Shown here: positions 26,921 through 37,308 of the stretch, piece after piece
Numbering within the stretch: position 1 is the first letter of the stretch
Layout of the letters: each line of letters starts with the position of its first letter
Assembly (NCBI RefSeq): GCF_001856665.1
Contig: NZ_CP017781.1
Location: forward strand, 1,302,001 to 1,366,000
Direction of reading: 5' to 3'
DNA length: 64,000 nucleotides
Source: Rhodobacter xanthinilyticus
GTDB lineage: Bacteria; Pseudomonadota; Alphaproteobacteria; Rhodobacterales; Rhodobacteraceae
Position numbers and translations under genes: made by a program
Notes under the pieces: model-generated
Told to the model about the DNA's origin: nothing
What the model saw: only the letters and a program-made list of their open reading frames with translations
Database searches by the model: none

Positions 26921-28102
26921 TCAGAGCGGCAGATACTCCACGATCTCGCCCGCGCCGCGCGGGCCGTCGCCCAGGGGCCGGATCAGGAGCGCATTCGCCT
27001 CCGCCAGGAGCATCATCTGCGCCGAATCCTGGCTCTCGAACGGGGTGATCATGGGCAGATCGGGCCCGGGCTCGAGGCGCGCGCGCATGTAATGGCTGCG
27101 CGGGCCGGTCGGGCCGGTCGCCGCGCCAAGGCGCGCGCGCAGCGGCGTCCGGGCCGGCGCGAGGCCCTGCATCGCGGCGAGCATCGGCTCGAGAAAGAGC
27201 TTGGCGCAGACGAGCGCGGCCACCGGGTTGCCGGGCATCCCGAGCAAAACCGCGCCGCCCATCCGCCCCGCCATCAAGGGCTTGCCCGGCCGCATCGCGA
27301 TCTTCCAGAAGGCGCGCTCGAGCCCGAGATCGGCCGCGACCGCGCCGACGAGATCATGCGCGCCGACCGAAGCCCCGCCCGAGGTCACGATCAGATCCAC
27401 GCCCTCGGCGAGGCCGAAAATCATCCGCAAGCTCGCCTCGTTATCGCGCGCGATCGGCAGCATCCGCACCTCGGCGCCCGCGGCCTCGGCCGCCGCGGCG
27501 AGGGTGAAATTGTTCGAGCACAGGATCTGATCGGGGCCGGGCGCCTCGCCGGGCATCACGAGCTCATCCCCCGTCGCGATGATCGCGACGACGGGGCGGC
27601 GATGCACCTCGAGCTCGGCCACGTTCATCGCGGCGAGCAGGCCCAGATCGCGCGGCGTGAGCGCGCGGCGCGGGAAAAACGCCATCCCTTCGGTGAAATC
27701 CTGGCCGCGGGGGCGGATGTTGGGGTTGGCGGACAGGCTGGCGGGCAGGGTGATCGTCTCGCCCGCGCGCGTGACATCCTCTTGCAGCACCACGACGCCG
27801 GCGGGCGCCGGGGTGGGCGCGCCGGTGAAGATCCGCACCGCCTGGCCGGGGGCGAGGGGGCCGGTATAGCCGCGCCCGGCCGCCGCCTCGCCGTCGACGC
27901 GCAACACCGCGCCGGGGCGATGATCGGCGGCGGCGAGCCAGTAGCCATCCATCGCCGAGGCATCGAAGGGCGGCTGCGTGAGCCCCGCCACCGCGGGCGC
28001 GGCGAGCACGCGCCCCGCGCCCGCGCGCAGCGCGACCCGCTCCGAGGGCAGCGCCCGCACCAGATCCAGAACCTTGGCCAGCGCCTCCTCGACCGGGATC
28101 AT
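26921..28102 (-). CDS. moeA: Molybdopterin molybdenumtransferase MoeA
   Basis: Inserts molybdate into adenylylated molybdopterin, the last step of molybdenum cofactor synthesis. 393 residues. Signatures are FDASAMDGYWL near residue 50, IIATGDELV, the VTSGGASVGAHD stretch near residue 235 and LLGMPGNPVAALVC. The start at 28102 (MIPVEEALAKV) has GGAGTGAAGGT; an ATG 13 codons upstream lies inside moaC. Four bases separate it from moaC. Last gene of the trpGDC-moaC-moeA run. Confidence 0.93.
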   Translation of the reverse strand: MIPVEEALAKVLDLVRALPSERVALRAGAGRVLAAPAVAGLTQPPFDASAMDGYWLAAADHRPGAVLRVDGEAAAGRGYTGPLAPGQAVRIFTGAPTPAPAGVVVLQEDVTRAGETITLPASLSANPNIRPRGQDFTEGMAFFPRRALTPRDLGLLAAMNVAELEVHRRPVVAIIATGDELVMPGEAPGPDQILCSNNFTLAAAAEAAGAEVRMLPIARDNEASLRMIFGLAEGVDLIVTSGGASVGAHDLVGAVAADLGLERAFWKIAMRPGKPLMAGRMGGAVLLGMPGNPVAALVCAKLFLEPMLAAMQGLAPARTPLRARLGAATGPTGPRSHYMRARLEPGPDLPMITPFESQDSAQMMLLAEANALLIRPLGDGPRGAGEIVEYLPL

Positions 28103-28106
28103 ACCT

Positions 28107-28580
28107 TCACTCCGCCTCGTAACGGCCTGATTTGCCGCCATCTTTCAGGACAACGCGCACCCCTTCGATGCGCATCGACTTCTCCACCGCTTTCAGCATG
28201 TCATAGACCGTGAGCGCCGCCGTGGTGACCGCGGTCAGCGCCTCCATCTCGACGCCGGTCTGCCCCGAGGTCTTCACCGTCGCGCGGATCCGCACCCCGG
28301 GCAGCCCCGGATCGGGCGTCAGATCGAGCGCGACCTTGGTGATCGGCAGCGGATGGCAGAGCGGGATCAGCTCGGCGCATTTCTTCGCCCCCATGATCCC
28401 CGCGACCCGCGCGATCCCCAGAACATCTCCCTTTTTCGCCGTGCCTTCAAGCACATAGGCGAGCGTCTCGGGCGTCATCACCACCGCGCCCTCGGCGGTT
28501 GCCACCCGGTCGGTCACGGCCTTGTCGGAGACATCGACCATATGGGCCTGACCGGCGGCGTCGAAATGCGACAGGCTCAT
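28107..28580 (-). CDS. moaC: Cyclic pyranopterin monophosphate synthase MoaC
   Basis: Makes the first stable intermediate of molybdenum cofactor synthesis. 157 residues; start [20 protein letters not shown]. Family motifs: [19 protein letters not shown] near residue 68 and [23 protein letters not shown] with the catalytic Lys shortly after (KAVEKSM). Its start codon overlaps the trpC stop (ATGA). The mixed tryptophan/molybdopterin operon is common in alphaproteobacteria. Confidence 0.95.
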   Translation of the reverse strand: MSLSHFDAAGQAHMVDVSDKAVTDRVATAEGAVVMTPETLAYVLEGTAKKGDVLGIARVAGIMGAKKCAELIPLCHPLPITKVALDLTPDPGLPGVRIRATVKTSGQTGVEMEALTAVTTAALTVYDMLKAVEKSMRIEGVRVVLKDGGKSGRYEAE

Positions 28581-29371
28581 GCGATCTCCAGCAGCTTGCG
28601 CGTCGCCCCCGCGACATCCTCTTGCCGCATCAGGCTCTCGCCGATCAGGAAACGCCGCGCGCCGACCGCGGCCATCGCGGCCATATCGGCGGGGGTGAAG
28701 ATGCCGCTCTCGCACACGAGCTCGCGGCCCTCGGCCAGGATCACCGGCGCAAGCGCGCGCGTCACATCCAGCGTGACCTCGAAGGTCTTGAGATTGCGGT
28801 TGTTGACCCCCATCAAGGGCGAGCGCGTGACCTTCAGCGCGCGCGCGAGCTCCTCGGCGTCATGGACCTCGACGAGCACATCCATGCCCCAGTCCGTCGC
28901 TGCCGCCTCGAGCTCGGCCGCGAGGCTGTCCTCGACGGAGGCCATGATGATCAGGATGCAATCGGCCCCCCAGGCGCGCGCCTCGGCGACCTGATAGGTA
29001 TCATAGAGGAAATCCTTGCGCAGCGCCGGCAGCCCGCAGGCCCCCCGCGCGGCGCGCAGATACTCCGGCGCGCCCTGGAAACTCGGCGCATCGGTCAGCA
29101 CCGAGAGACAGGCCGCGCCCCCCGCCTCATAGGCACGCGCGAGCGCCGGCGGGTCGAAATCGGGGCGAATGAGCCCCTTCGAGGGCGAGGCTTTCTTGAT
29201 CTCGGCGATCAGCCCGTAGACGGTCTCGGCCTTGGCGGCAAGCGCGCGGGCAAAGCCGCGGGTGGGCTCTTGGGCGCGCGCCTCGGCCTCCACCGCGCCA
29301 AGCGGGCGCGCGGCTTTCGCGGCGGCGATCTCTTCGAGCTTGTAGGCCTTGATCTTGTCGAGAATGTTCAT
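28577..29371 (-). CDS. trpC: Indole-3-glycerol phosphate synthase
   Basis: TIM-barrel enzyme of tryptophan synthesis; 264 residues. Phosphate and catalytic motifs: [14 protein letters not shown] (Lys), [12 protein letters not shown] (Lys), LVEVHD and [10 protein letters not shown], then CESGIF. Overlaps trpD at its start and moaC at its stop by 4 bases each. Stand-alone, not fused to TrpF. Confidence 0.96.
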   Translation of the reverse strand: MNILDKIKAYKLEEIAAAKAARPLGAVEAEARAQEPTRGFARALAAKAETVYGLIAEIKKASPSKGLIRPDFDPPALARAYEAGGAACLSVLTDAPSFQGAPEYLRAARGACGLPALRKDFLYDTYQVAEARAWGADCILIIMASVEDSLAAELEAAATDWGMDVLVEVHDAEELARALKVTRSPLMGVNNRNLKTFEVTLDVTRALAPVILAEGRELVCESGIFTPADMAAMAAVGARRFLIGESLMRQEDVAGATRKLLEIA

Positions 29372-30387
29372 TCCGCCTCCGAGGTGATGCGCGCCAGCGT
29401 CTCGACCGCGCGCAGCGCCGCGCCCGACTCGATCGAGGCCGCGGCGATCTCGACGCCCTCCTTGAGCCCCGCGGCCTTCTCCGCCACGATCAGCGCGGCC
29501 GCCGCATTGAGCAGCACCGCGTCGCGGTAAGCCCCCGTTTCGCCTTCCAAAATCGCGCGCAACGCGGCGGCGTTCTCGGCCGGCGTGCCGCCCAGAATAT
29601 CGCGCAGCGGATGCGCGGGCAGCCCGGCGTCCTCGGGGTGGATCTCAAATCCGCGCACCTTGCCGCCCTCGAGCGCCGCGACCGAGGTCGCGCCGGTGAT
29701 CGAGATTTCGTCCATCCCGTCCGCGCCATGCACGAGCCAGGCCTTCTCCGAGCCGAGCTCCTTCAGCGTCTCGGCCATCGGCCAGATCAGATCGGGGGCG
29801 AAGGCGCCGGTGAGCTGGCGTTTGACGCCCGCGGGGTTGGTCAGCGGCCCGAGGATGTTGAAGATCGTCTTGCAGCCCAGATCGAGCCGCACCGGCATCA
29901 CATGTTTCATCGCCGGGTGGTGCATCGGCGCCATCATGAAGCCGATCCCGGCCTCCTTGAGCGCGCGCTCGACCACGCGGGCCTCGCGCATCACATTGAT
30001 GCCGAGCGCCGAAAGCGCATCGGCCGAGCCCGATTTCGAGGAGAGATTGCGGTTGCCGTGTTTGGCGACCGGCACGCCCGCGCCGGCCACGACAAAGGCC
30101 GTCGCGGTGGAGATATTGAGCGTGCCAAGCGCGTCGCCGCCGGTGCCGACGATGTCGATCGCGCCTTCGGGCGCGCGCACCGGCACGCATTTGGCGCGCA
30201 TCACCGCGGCGGCGGCCGCATATTCCGCGACCGACTCGCCGCGCGCGCGCATCGCCATGAGGAGCCCCGCCATCTGCGCAGGGCTCGCGGTGCCCTCGAA
30301 AAGCTCCTCGAACGCGGCCTCCGCCTGCGCGCGCGACAGCGGCCCCTCGGAGGCCGCAAAGATCAGCGGTTTCATAGCATCGCTCAT
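29368..30387 (-). CDS. trpD: Anthranilate phosphoribosyltransferase
   Basis: Transfers the phosphoribosyl group of PRPP to anthranilate; 339 residues. PRPP/anthranilate motifs: [30 protein letters not shown] and [11 protein letters not shown]. Overlaps trpG and trpC by 4 bases. The second gene of trpGDC. Confidence 0.96.
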   Translation of the reverse strand: MSDAMKPLIFAASEGPLSRAQAEAAFEELFEGTASPAQMAGLLMAMRARGESVAEYAAAAAVMRAKCVPVRAPEGAIDIVGTGGDALGTLNISTATAFVVAGAGVPVAKHGNRNLSSKSGSADALSALGINVMREARVVERALKEAGIGFMMAPMHHPAMKHVMPVRLDLGCKTIFNILGPLTNPAGVKRQLTGAFAPDLIWPMAETLKELGSEKAWLVHGADGMDEISITGATSVAALEGGKVRGFEIHPEDAGLPAHPLRDILGGTPAENAAALRAILEGETGAYRDAVLLNAAAALIVAEKAAGLKEGVEIAAASIESGAALRAVETLARITSEAE

Positions 30388-30971
30388 GCGCGCACCTTCA
30401 CTTTCGCTTCGTCGAGGAAATTGCGGATCATCTGATGGCCGTGTTCGGAGGCGATCGACTCGGGGTGGAACTGCACCCCCTCGATCAGCTTCTCGCGGTG
30501 GCGCAGGCCCATGATCATCCCGCCCTCGAGCCAGGCGGTGACCTCGAGGCAGTCGGGCAGGGTCTCGCGCTCGACGATCAGCGAGTGATAGCGGGTGGCC
30601 TGGAAGGGCGAGGGCAGGCCGCGGAAGACGCCTTTGCCCGCGTGGTGGATGGTGCCCATCTTGCCATGCACGATCTCGCCCGCGCGCACGACCCGCCCGC
30701 CGAAAGCCTCGCCGATCGTCTGATGGCCGAGGCAGACGCCCAAGAGCGGCACGCCCGCTTCCGCGGCGGCCAGCGTCAGCGGCAGGCAGATGCCCGCCGC
30801 GGCCGGGTCGCAGGGCCCGGGCGAGAGCACGATCGCCTCCGCCCCCATGCCCATCGCCGCCTGCACATCGAGCGCGTCGTTGCGCACCACCTTCACATCG
30901 GCGCCGAGTTCGCCGAAATAATGCACGAGGTTATAGGTGAAGCTGTCGTAGTTATCGATAAGCAGGAGCAT
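30384..30971 (-). CDS. trpG: Anthranilate synthase glutamine amidotransferase subunit
   Basis: Class I glutamine amidotransferase that feeds ammonia to TrpE; 195 residues. Starts [19 protein letters not shown]. Catalytic Cys in [15 protein letters not shown] (about residue 78) and His/Glu in [11 protein letters not shown]. Its partner trpE is 1.7 kb away in another transcript, separated by an oppositely oriented gene. The SD is weak (GGGAA). Could also serve aminodeoxychorismate synthase as PabA, as in many bacteria. Confidence 0.95.
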   Translation of the reverse strand: MLLLIDNYDSFTYNLVHYFGELGADVKVVRNDALDVQAAMGMGAEAIVLSPGPCDPAAAGICLPLTLAAAEAGVPLLGVCLGHQTIGEAFGGRVVRAGEIVHGKMGTIHHAGKGVFRGLPSPFQATRYHSLIVERETLPDCLEVTAWLEGGMIMGLRHREKLIEGVQFHPESIASEHGHQMIRNFLDEAKVKVRA

Positions 30972-31128
30972 GGCGCATTTCCCGTAAGCCGCCCGGATTC
31001 TGGGGGTGAACCGGGAGTTTCGTCGGGCTATAGATGTTCAGAGCAGGGCGCCGGGGTCAAGGGTGGCGGGGCGAGAATGCCCGGCCTTGGGGCCGGCGCG
31101 AGGGCAAAAGATTGCGAGAGGGCAGGCA

Positions 31129-32625
31129 ATGGTGCGTGGGCTGATTGGCGGGCTGATGAGCGGCGGCGTGGTGGTGGGGCTGGGGCTCGGGGCGGCTTCG
31201 CTGATGGCGCCGCTGCCGCCCGGCGCGAACCGCGCCGAGGCGCCCGCGGCGCAGCCCGTGCCCGAGGCCGCGCCGCAGGTGGCGCTGGCGCCCGCCGCGA
31301 CCGATCTCCCGGAGGGGTCGGAATTTGCCCGCACCGCGCGCGAGCCGAGCCCGGTTCTGCCTGCCCCGCAAGGCACGCCGCAGGCCGGGCCCGCCGCGCC
31401 GCTCGCCCTCGCGCCCGAGGCCGAAAATGCCGCGCCGCCGGTGATCTCGACCGACCCGGGCGCGCCGCCGCAGGCCGCCGAGCCCGCCCCTGCGCCGCAG
31501 GCCGCGCCGGAAACGCCCGCGCTCGCGCTCGCTGAGCCCCCCGAGGCGGAGACGCCGCTGCCGGTGCCGCCGCCCGGCGAGGCGCTCGCGCCCGAGCTTG
31601 CGGCGCCCGAAACCGCGCCGGAAACCGCAAAGCCCGAGGCCGCTTCGCCCGAGGCCGCCCATCAGCCGGCGGCGGATCTGCCGCCTGTGCATCGCCCCGC
31701 CGAAGAGGCCGCACCGCCCGCCGAAGCGCCCGCCGCCGAGCCCGCGCCCGAGAGCGAGATCGTGCTGGTGCCCGATGGCGCCAACCCCGAGCGCCCGCGG
31801 GTCTTCACGCTCGAGCGTGCCGGCGAGGCCGCGCCCCCCGGCACCCCCGCGCCGAGCCTGACCAACGCGCCGCAGGTGCGCACCGGCCGGCTGCCGCAGA
31901 TCGGCGCCACGCCCGAGGCCGCCGCAGAGGCCACCGCAGAGGCCGCCACCGCGGGCGCCACCCGCCGCTATGCGCGCCCCTACACGCCCGAGCCGGGCAA
32001 GCCGATGCTCTCGATCCTGCTCGTCGACCCCGGTGCCGCGGCCGGCGGGCTCGATGCCAATACGTTGAAAACACTTGATCTTCCGATCACGATCGCGCTC
32101 GACCCGCAACGCCCCGACGCCCGCGCCGCCGCCGAGGATTACCGTGCGGCGGGCTTCGAGGTGGCGATCCTCGCGCAGGATCTGCCCGCCGGCGCGACGC
32201 CTGCCGACCTCGAGGTCGCGCTCGAGGTTTGGCGCGACACGATCCCCGAGGCGATGGCGTTGGTCGAAAGCGCCACCCCGAAGATCCAGAACAACCGCCC
32301 CCTCGCGCAGCAACTCGTCAAGGCGCTCGCCGCCGACGGGCTCGGCGTCGTCACCCAAAGCCAGGGCCTCGATGCCGAGGGCCAGCTCGCCGTGGCGGCG
32401 GGCCTGCCGGCGGCGAAGGTCTGGCGCGTGCTCGACGGCGCGCGCGAACGCGGCGCGGTGATCGAGCGCACGCTCGCCCGCGCGGCCTTCGAGGCGCAGC
32501 GCGACGGGCGGGTGATCGTGATGCTCTCGGCTTGGCCCGAATCGATCGCGGGCCTCACGACCTGGGCCGCGGGCGCGCAAGAGGTCACGCTCGCGCCGGT
32601 CTCGGCGCAGATGCTGGGCGAATAA
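31129..32625 (+). CDS. Divergent polysaccharide deacetylase family protein, long Pro/Ala-rich linker
   Basis: 498 residues. One N-terminal transmembrane segment (residues 2-26, VRGLIGGLMSGGVVVGLGLGAASL). A Pro/Ala/Glu-rich, probably disordered linker follows to about residue 275. The C-terminal NodB-like fold is of the divergent (YibQ) type (about 285-495: MLSILLVDPGAAAGGLD, LPITIALDP, VWRVLDGARERGAVIERTLARAAFEAQRDGRVIVMLSAWPESI). No catalytic Asp-His-His set was recognised. Start chosen at 31129 with GAGAGGG; an upstream frame from 31006 is less likely. Role in the envelope is unknown. Confidence 0.8.
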   Translation: MVRGLIGGLMSGGVVVGLGLGAASLMAPLPPGANRAEAPAAQPVPEAAPQVALAPAATDLPEGSEFARTAREPSPVLPAPQGTPQAGPAAPLALAPEAENAAPPVISTDPGAPPQAAEPAPAPQAAPETPALALAEPPEAETPLPVPPPGEALAPELAAPETAPETAKPEAASPEAAHQPAADLPPVHRPAEEAAPPAEAPAAEPAPESEIVLVPDGANPERPRVFTLERAGEAAPPGTPAPSLTNAPQVRTGRLPQIGATPEAAAEATAEAATAGATRRYARPYTPEPGKPMLSILLVDPGAAAGGLDANTLKTLDLPITIALDPQRPDARAAAEDYRAAGFEVAILAQDLPAGATPADLEVALEVWRDTIPEAMALVESATPKIQNNRPLAQQLVKALAADGLGVVTQSQGLDAEGQLAVAAGLPAAKVWRVLDGARERGAVIERTLARAAFEAQRDGRVIVMLSAWPESIAGLTTWAAGAQEVTLAPVSAQMLGE

Positions 32626-32630
32626 CGCAA

Positions 32631-32653
32631 ACGGCGGGCCCTGGGCCCGCCGC
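32631..32653 (-). terminator. Hairpin between the deacetylase-like gene and trpE
   Basis: GGCGGGCC-CTG-GGCCCGCC, a perfect 8-bp stem. On the minus strand it is followed by GTTTGCGTT, so it may end trpE transcription; weak on plus. Confidence 0.55.
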
Positions 32654-32656
32654 GCT

Positions 32657-34165
32657 TCAGCTGTTCGAGGGGCCCACGAACCGCCCCGCATCCTCGGCAG
32701 CCTTTCGCAAGGCCTTGGATTTGTTTACGGTTTCCTGGAACTCGGCCTCCGGGTCGCTGTCGAAGACGACCCCGCCGCCGGCCTGGATGTAAAGCGTGTG
32801 ATCCTTCACCACCGCGGTGCGCAGCGCGATGCACATATCCATCTCGCCATTCGCCGCGAAATAGCCCACGCCGCCGCCATAGATGCCGCGCTTTTCCGGC
32901 TCGAGCTCGTCGATGATCTCCATCGCGCGGACCTTCGGCGCGCCCGAGACGGTGCCCGCCGGCAGCCCCGCCAAGAGCGCTGAGAGCGCATCCTCGCCGT
33001 CGGCCAATTCGCCCACCACATTCGAGACGATATGCATGACGTGGCTGTAGCGCTCGATCACGAATTTCTCGGTCGGGTGGACGGTGCCGATCTTGGCGAC
33101 CCGGCCGACATCATTGCGCCCCAGATCGAGCAGCATCAGGTGCTCGGCGAGCTCCTTCTTGTCGGCGAGCAGATCCTCCTCGAGCGCGCGATCCTCGGCG
33201 GGCGTGGTGCCGCGCGGGCGGGTGCCGGCGATCGGGCGGATGGTGACCTCGCCCTCGCGCAGCCGCACCAGGATCTCGGGGCTCGCGCCGACGATCTGGA
33301 AACCGCCGAAATTGAGGTAGAACATGAAGGGCGAGGGGTTCGTGCGGCGCAGCGAGCGGTAGAGCGCGAACGGCGGCAGCGGGAAATCCGCCGCCCAGCG
33401 TTGCGCGGGCACGACCTGGAAGATATCGCCGGCGCGGATATATTCTTTCGCCTTTTCAACGGCCTGCTTGTAGCCCTCGGGGGTGAAGTTCGAGCGCAGC
33501 GGACCCACTTGCGCGACCTCGCCCATCTCGCGGGTCTGCGCGGGCGTGCGGTCGAGATCGCGCAGCGCATCCATCACCCGCTCGGCCGCCTGCGCATAGG
33601 CCGCCCGCGCCGAGAGGCCCGAGCCCTGGAACGCCGGCGCGCAGAGGATCACATCGCCCTTCACCCCGTCGAGCACCGCAACGAGCGAGGGCCGCAACAG
33701 CACCGCATCGGGCACGCCGATCGGGTCGGGGTTGATGTTGGGCAGGTGCTCGACAAGGCGGATCGTGTCATAGCCGAGATAGCCGAAGAGGCCGGCCGCA
33801 GCGGCGGGCAGATCCTCGGGCATCTCGATCCGGCTCTCCGCGATCAGCGCGCGCAGGCTCTCGAACGGGTGGCCGGGGAGCTCGTCGAAGCGCTCCTCGA
33901 ACCGCGCCTGACGGTTGATCCGCGCCGTCTCGCCCCGGCATTCCCAGATCACATCGGGCTTCATCCCCACGATCGAATAGCGCCCGCGCACCTCGCCGCC
34001 GGTGACCGATTCGAGCATGAAGGCGTTGGCTTGCGTATCGGCGAGCTTCAGCATCAGCGAGACCGGCGTGTCGAGATCGGCCGCGAGGCGCGCGTAGACG
34101 AGCTGGTTCTTGCCAGATTTCCAAGCCTGTTCAAAGGCTTCGAACGAGGGGGAGAGGGCGACCAT
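32657..34165 (-). CDS. trpE: Anthranilate synthase component I
   Basis: Chorismate-using catalytic subunit, 502 residues, no fused TrpG. The tryptophan-binding motif is near residue 52 (FMLESVTGGEVRGRYS; LLES-type). The catalytic half includes GTRPRGTTPAEDRALEEDLLADKKE, NDVGRV, SHVMHIVSNV and GTVSGAPKVRAMEIIDELEP. The start at 34165 has AAGGAG. It follows the PpiD-like gene by 10 bases, so the two are probably co-transcribed. No leader peptide or attenuator was found. Confidence 0.96.
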   Translation of the reverse strand: MVALSPSFEAFEQAWKSGKNQLVYARLAADLDTPVSLMLKLADTQANAFMLESVTGGEVRGRYSIVGMKPDVIWECRGETARINRQARFEERFDELPGHPFESLRALIAESRIEMPEDLPAAAAGLFGYLGYDTIRLVEHLPNINPDPIGVPDAVLLRPSLVAVLDGVKGDVILCAPAFQGSGLSARAAYAQAAERVMDALRDLDRTPAQTREMGEVAQVGPLRSNFTPEGYKQAVEKAKEYIRAGDIFQVVPAQRWAADFPLPPFALYRSLRRTNPSPFMFYLNFGGFQIVGASPEILVRLREGEVTIRPIAGTRPRGTTPAEDRALEEDLLADKKELAEHLMLLDLGRNDVGRVAKIGTVHPTEKFVIERYSHVMHIVSNVVGELADGEDALSALLAGLPAGTVSGAPKVRAMEIIDELEPEKRGIYGGGVGYFAANGEMDMCIALRTAVVKDHTLYIQAGGGVVFDSDPEAEFQETVNKSKALRKAAEDAGRFVGPSNS

Positions 34166-34175
34166 CGGGGTCTCC

Positions 34176-36023
34176 TTACTGCATCTGGGACTGCACCGCG
34201 TTGATCGCGGCGCTGTCGAGGGTGATCCCGGCCTCGGCCTGGGCGGCGCGGGCGTAGAGATCGAGCATGTCGCCGGTGAGCGATTTGGCGAGCTGATCGG
34301 CGATCGAGGCCTTCAGCGCGGTGACCTCCTCGCTCGCGGGGTCGGCCGGGGCGACGGCATCGACCTGCACGACGAAGCTGCGCCCCTCGGCCGCCACCAC
34401 CGCGCCCTTGCCGGGCTCGGTGTCGAAAGCCGCGTCGATCAGCGCGGCGGGCACGCCCTCGATGAAGCCGGTGCGGCGCAGTTTCGCGGTCGTCTCGACG
34501 ATCATCCCGGCGGCGGCAAGCGTCTGGCCCGCGTCGATCGCGGCCTTCAGCTCTTCGGCGCGGGCCTTGGTGCGGGTGGCGAGCTCGGCCTTGCGCCAGC
34601 TCTCGGCGACCGCCTCGCGCGCCTCATCGAAGGGGATCAGCGCCGGCGCCACCGTGCCATCGAGGCGCAGCGCGAAGACGCCGCCGTCATCGAGATTGCC
34701 AAGCTCGGGGAAATCCTCGGGCGTGGCCTTCCCGGCGGCGGCGCGGAAGGCCTCATAGCCCGCGATCCCGTCATCGGTGCCCGGCGCCATGTCGATCGTG
34801 CCGAGCTCCATGTCGGTCTCGCTGGCGAGCTGTTCGAGCGTCGCGCCGCCGGCCAGACGATCCTCGAGATCGGTGGTCATCTCGCCGATCATCCGGCGCG
34901 CGCGCTCGGCCTTGGCCTCGGCGCCGAGATCGGCCTTGGCCTCCTCGAAGGAGGTGTTCTGCGCGGGCGAGATGCCGTTCATCGCGAAGAGGGCGGGGCC
35001 GAGATCGGTCTCGAGCGGGCCGACGACGCCCGGCTCGCTCAGCGCGAAAACCGCCGCGCCGGCGGCGCCGAGCTCGGCCTCGGTGACCTCGCCCAGATCG
35101 GTGTCGGAGAGCGAAAGCCCGCGTTCAGTCGCCAGATCGCCAAAGCTCGCGCCCGCGTCGAGCTTGGCGCGCGCGGCGGCGGCCTCTTCGGCGGTGGGGT
35201 AGACGAGCCGGTCGACCGAGCGTTTCTCGGGTTGCTGGAACTCGTCGCGGCGCTCCTCATAGGCGGCGCGCAGCGTGTCGTCATCGAGCGTGACCTTGTC
35301 CATCAGCATCTCCGGGGTGAGCCAGACATAGCTGAACTTGCGGATCTCGGGCGAGGTGAACTCCTCGGGGTGGTCCTTGTACCACGCCTCGAGCGTCGCC
35401 TCGTCGGGCGCGGCGATCGGCGCGGCGAGGCCCGCCTCGGTGATCTCGACAAAGGAGATCGCGCGCTCTTCGGTCAGGAAGGCGGCGAGCGCGGCGGCGG
35501 TGCCGGCGGGCGCCACGGTGCCGCCCGAGACCCCCTCGGTGAGCAGCGCGCGCGCGATGTCGGAGCGCAGATCGGCTTCGAACTGGCTCTCGGTATAGCC
35601 CTGCTGGCGCAACATGCTGCGGTAGGTTTCGCGGTCGAACTTGCCGTCGAGCCCCTGGAAGGCCTGTGCGGCGGTGATCTGGCGGTTGAGCTCGACATCG
35701 CCCACCGACAGGCCGAGCACCCGCGCCGCTTCCGCGACCGCCGCCTGACCGAAGAGCTGGCCCTGGACCTCGCGGTCGAGCCCGAACTGGCTCGCCTCGG
35801 CCATGGTCAGCGGGCGGCCCATCTGCTGGCCGGTGCTGGTCAGCGCATCGCGCAGCGCGCGGGCGTAGTCGTTCACCGAGACCTCGGTTTCGCCCACCGA
35901 GCCGATCGCGCTCAGCCGGCCGGAGAAGTTCGACATGCCAAAGCCGCCAAGCCCCAGCACAAGCATTGCAAGGAGCACCCAGACGACCATGCTCTTGCCA
36001 TGGCTGCGCAGCTTGTTCGACAT
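34176..36023 (-). CDS. ppiD: PpiD-like peptidyl-prolyl isomerase / periplasmic foldase
   Basis: Inner-membrane-anchored chaperone for outer-membrane and secreted proteins; 615 residues. An N-terminal transmembrane anchor (about 13-31, MVVWVLLAMLVLGLGGFGM) follows a basic cytoplasmic start. A SurA_N-like domain covers about 32-200. A parvulin-like domain covers about 235-375. The C-terminal part is helical. SD GGGAGG before ATG 36023. Its pairing with trpE is typical of Rhodobacterales and gives no clear functional link. Confidence 0.88.
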   Translation of the reverse strand: MSNKLRSHGKSMVVWVLLAMLVLGLGGFGMSNFSGRLSAIGSVGETEVSVNDYARALRDALTSTGQQMGRPLTMAEASQFGLDREVQGQLFGQAAVAEAARVLGLSVGDVELNRQITAAQAFQGLDGKFDRETYRSMLRQQGYTESQFEADLRSDIARALLTEGVSGGTVAPAGTAAALAAFLTEERAISFVEITEAGLAAPIAAPDEATLEAWYKDHPEEFTSPEIRKFSYVWLTPEMLMDKVTLDDDTLRAAYEERRDEFQQPEKRSVDRLVYPTAEEAAAARAKLDAGASFGDLATERGLSLSDTDLGEVTEAELGAAGAAVFALSEPGVVGPLETDLGPALFAMNGISPAQNTSFEEAKADLGAEAKAERARRMIGEMTTDLEDRLAGGATLEQLASETDMELGTIDMAPGTDDGIAGYEAFRAAAGKATPEDFPELGNLDDGGVFALRLDGTVAPALIPFDEAREAVAESWRKAELATRTKARAEELKAAIDAGQTLAAAGMIVETTAKLRRTGFIEGVPAALIDAAFDTEPGKGAVVAAEGRSFVVQVDAVAPADPASEEVTALKASIADQLAKSLTGDMLDLYARAAQAEAGITLDSAAINAVQSQMQ

Positions 36024-36059
36024 GCGGATCCCTCCCGTTTCAAGGCCGTTTGCGGGTGT

Positions 36060-37247
36060 TTAGGGCTTTGGCCCCGCCGCCGCAAGGCGCACCATCAGCG
36101 CGTCGATCCCCGCGGCATCGACATTGGCAAAGGCGATGCGCAATTGCCGCGCGCCGCGCGGGTCGGTTTCGGGCATGAACATCGTGCCGGGGAGGAGGAG
36201 CACCCCCGCCTCACGCACCAGCGCGCGGGCGAACTCGGGCGCCGGGCGCGGGTCGGGGTGTTCGACATAGGCGAAATAGGCGCCGCAGCCGAGCATCTTC
36301 CAGCCCTCGAGCCGCGCAAGCCCCGCCTCCATCGCGGCGCGGCGCGCAAGGATCTCGGCGCGCTCGCCCGCGACCCATTGGCCGAGGTGGCGCACCCCCC
36401 AAAGTGCTGCGATCTGGCCGAGCTGGCTGGGGCAGATCGCCACCGTATCGAGGAATTTCTCGACCTCGGCGAGGCGGGCCTCAGCCGCGACAATCGCGCC
36501 GACGCGGTGGCCGGTCAGGCGGTAAGCCTTTGAAAAGCTGTAAAGATGGATGAAAGTATCGGGCCAGTCCGGATCGGCGAAGAGATCATGGGGCGCGCCG
36601 GTGCGGCTGTCGAAATCGCGATAGGTCTCATCGAGGATCAGCGCGAGGCCCCGCGCGCGGGCGAGCTCGAGAAAGGCGCGCACGAGCTCGGCGGGGTATT
36701 CGGCGCCGCCCGGGTTGTTGGGCGAGACGAGAACGATCGCGCGTGTCGCGGGCGTGATCAGCGCGGCTGCGGCCTCCGGGTCGGGCAGGAGCCCCGCGCC
36801 GGTGGCGAGCGGCACCGCGCGCACGCCCGCCATATCGAGCCACATCTTGTGGTTGAAATACCACGGCGTCGGCAAGATCACCTCATCGCCCGCGCCCGCA
36901 AGCGTCGCCATCACCGCGCAAAACGCCTGGTTGCACCCTTGCGTGATCGCGACCTGGGGGGCGGAAATCTCGCCGCCATAGGCCGCCGACCATTGCCGCG
37001 CGAGCTCGGCGCGCAGCTCGGGCAGGCCGAGCACCGGCCCGTAGAGATGGGCGGCGGGGGTGTCGAGCGCGGCCTCGGCGATGGCGCGGCGCAGCGCCTC
37101 GGGCGGCGGGTCGACGGGGGCGGCCTGGGAGACGTTGATCAGCGGGCGTTCGGGCGGGAAGGCGACCCCCTCGAGCCAGCGGCGGGCCTCCATCACGGGC
37201 GGCGCGAAGGTGGCGGCGAAAGCGGGGTTGAGCGGCGTGAGGGGCAT
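36060..37247 (-). CDS. Class I/II PLP-dependent aminotransferase
   Basis: Fold-type I aminotransferase of 395 residues. The PLP lysine is in LYSFSKAYRLTGHRVG near residue 237. Other landmarks: SPNNPGGAEYP, ILDETYRDF, and the C-terminal arginine in RQLRIAFAN. Similar to aspartate-type aminotransferases; the substrate cannot be named from sequence. AAAAGGAT is upstream of the ATG. Single gene, with a half copy of the repeat element 60 bases upstream. Confidence 0.88.
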   Translation of the reverse strand: MPLTPLNPAFAATFAPPVMEARRWLEGVAFPPERPLINVSQAAPVDPPPEALRRAIAEAALDTPAAHLYGPVLGLPELRAELARQWSAAYGGEISAPQVAITQGCNQAFCAVMATLAGAGDEVILPTPWYFNHKMWLDMAGVRAVPLATGAGLLPDPEAAAALITPATRAIVLVSPNNPGGAEYPAELVRAFLELARARGLALILDETYRDFDSRTGAPHDLFADPDWPDTFIHLYSFSKAYRLTGHRVGAIVAAEARLAEVEKFLDTVAICPSQLGQIAALWGVRHLGQWVAGERAEILARRAAMEAGLARLEGWKMLGCGAYFAYVEHPDPRPAPEFARALVREAGVLLLPGTMFMPETDPRGARQLRIAFANVDAAGIDALMVRLAAAGPKP

Positions 37248-37308
37248 GGGCGGATCCTTTTGGTCGCGCCCAGATCAGCACCGCCCGCGCCCGGGCGCAA
37301 GGGCGGGA

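Noticed and set aside
34166-34175. Tryptophan attenuator between ppiD and trpE
   Set aside because: Only 10 bases separate the genes, with no Trp-codon leader or hairpin.
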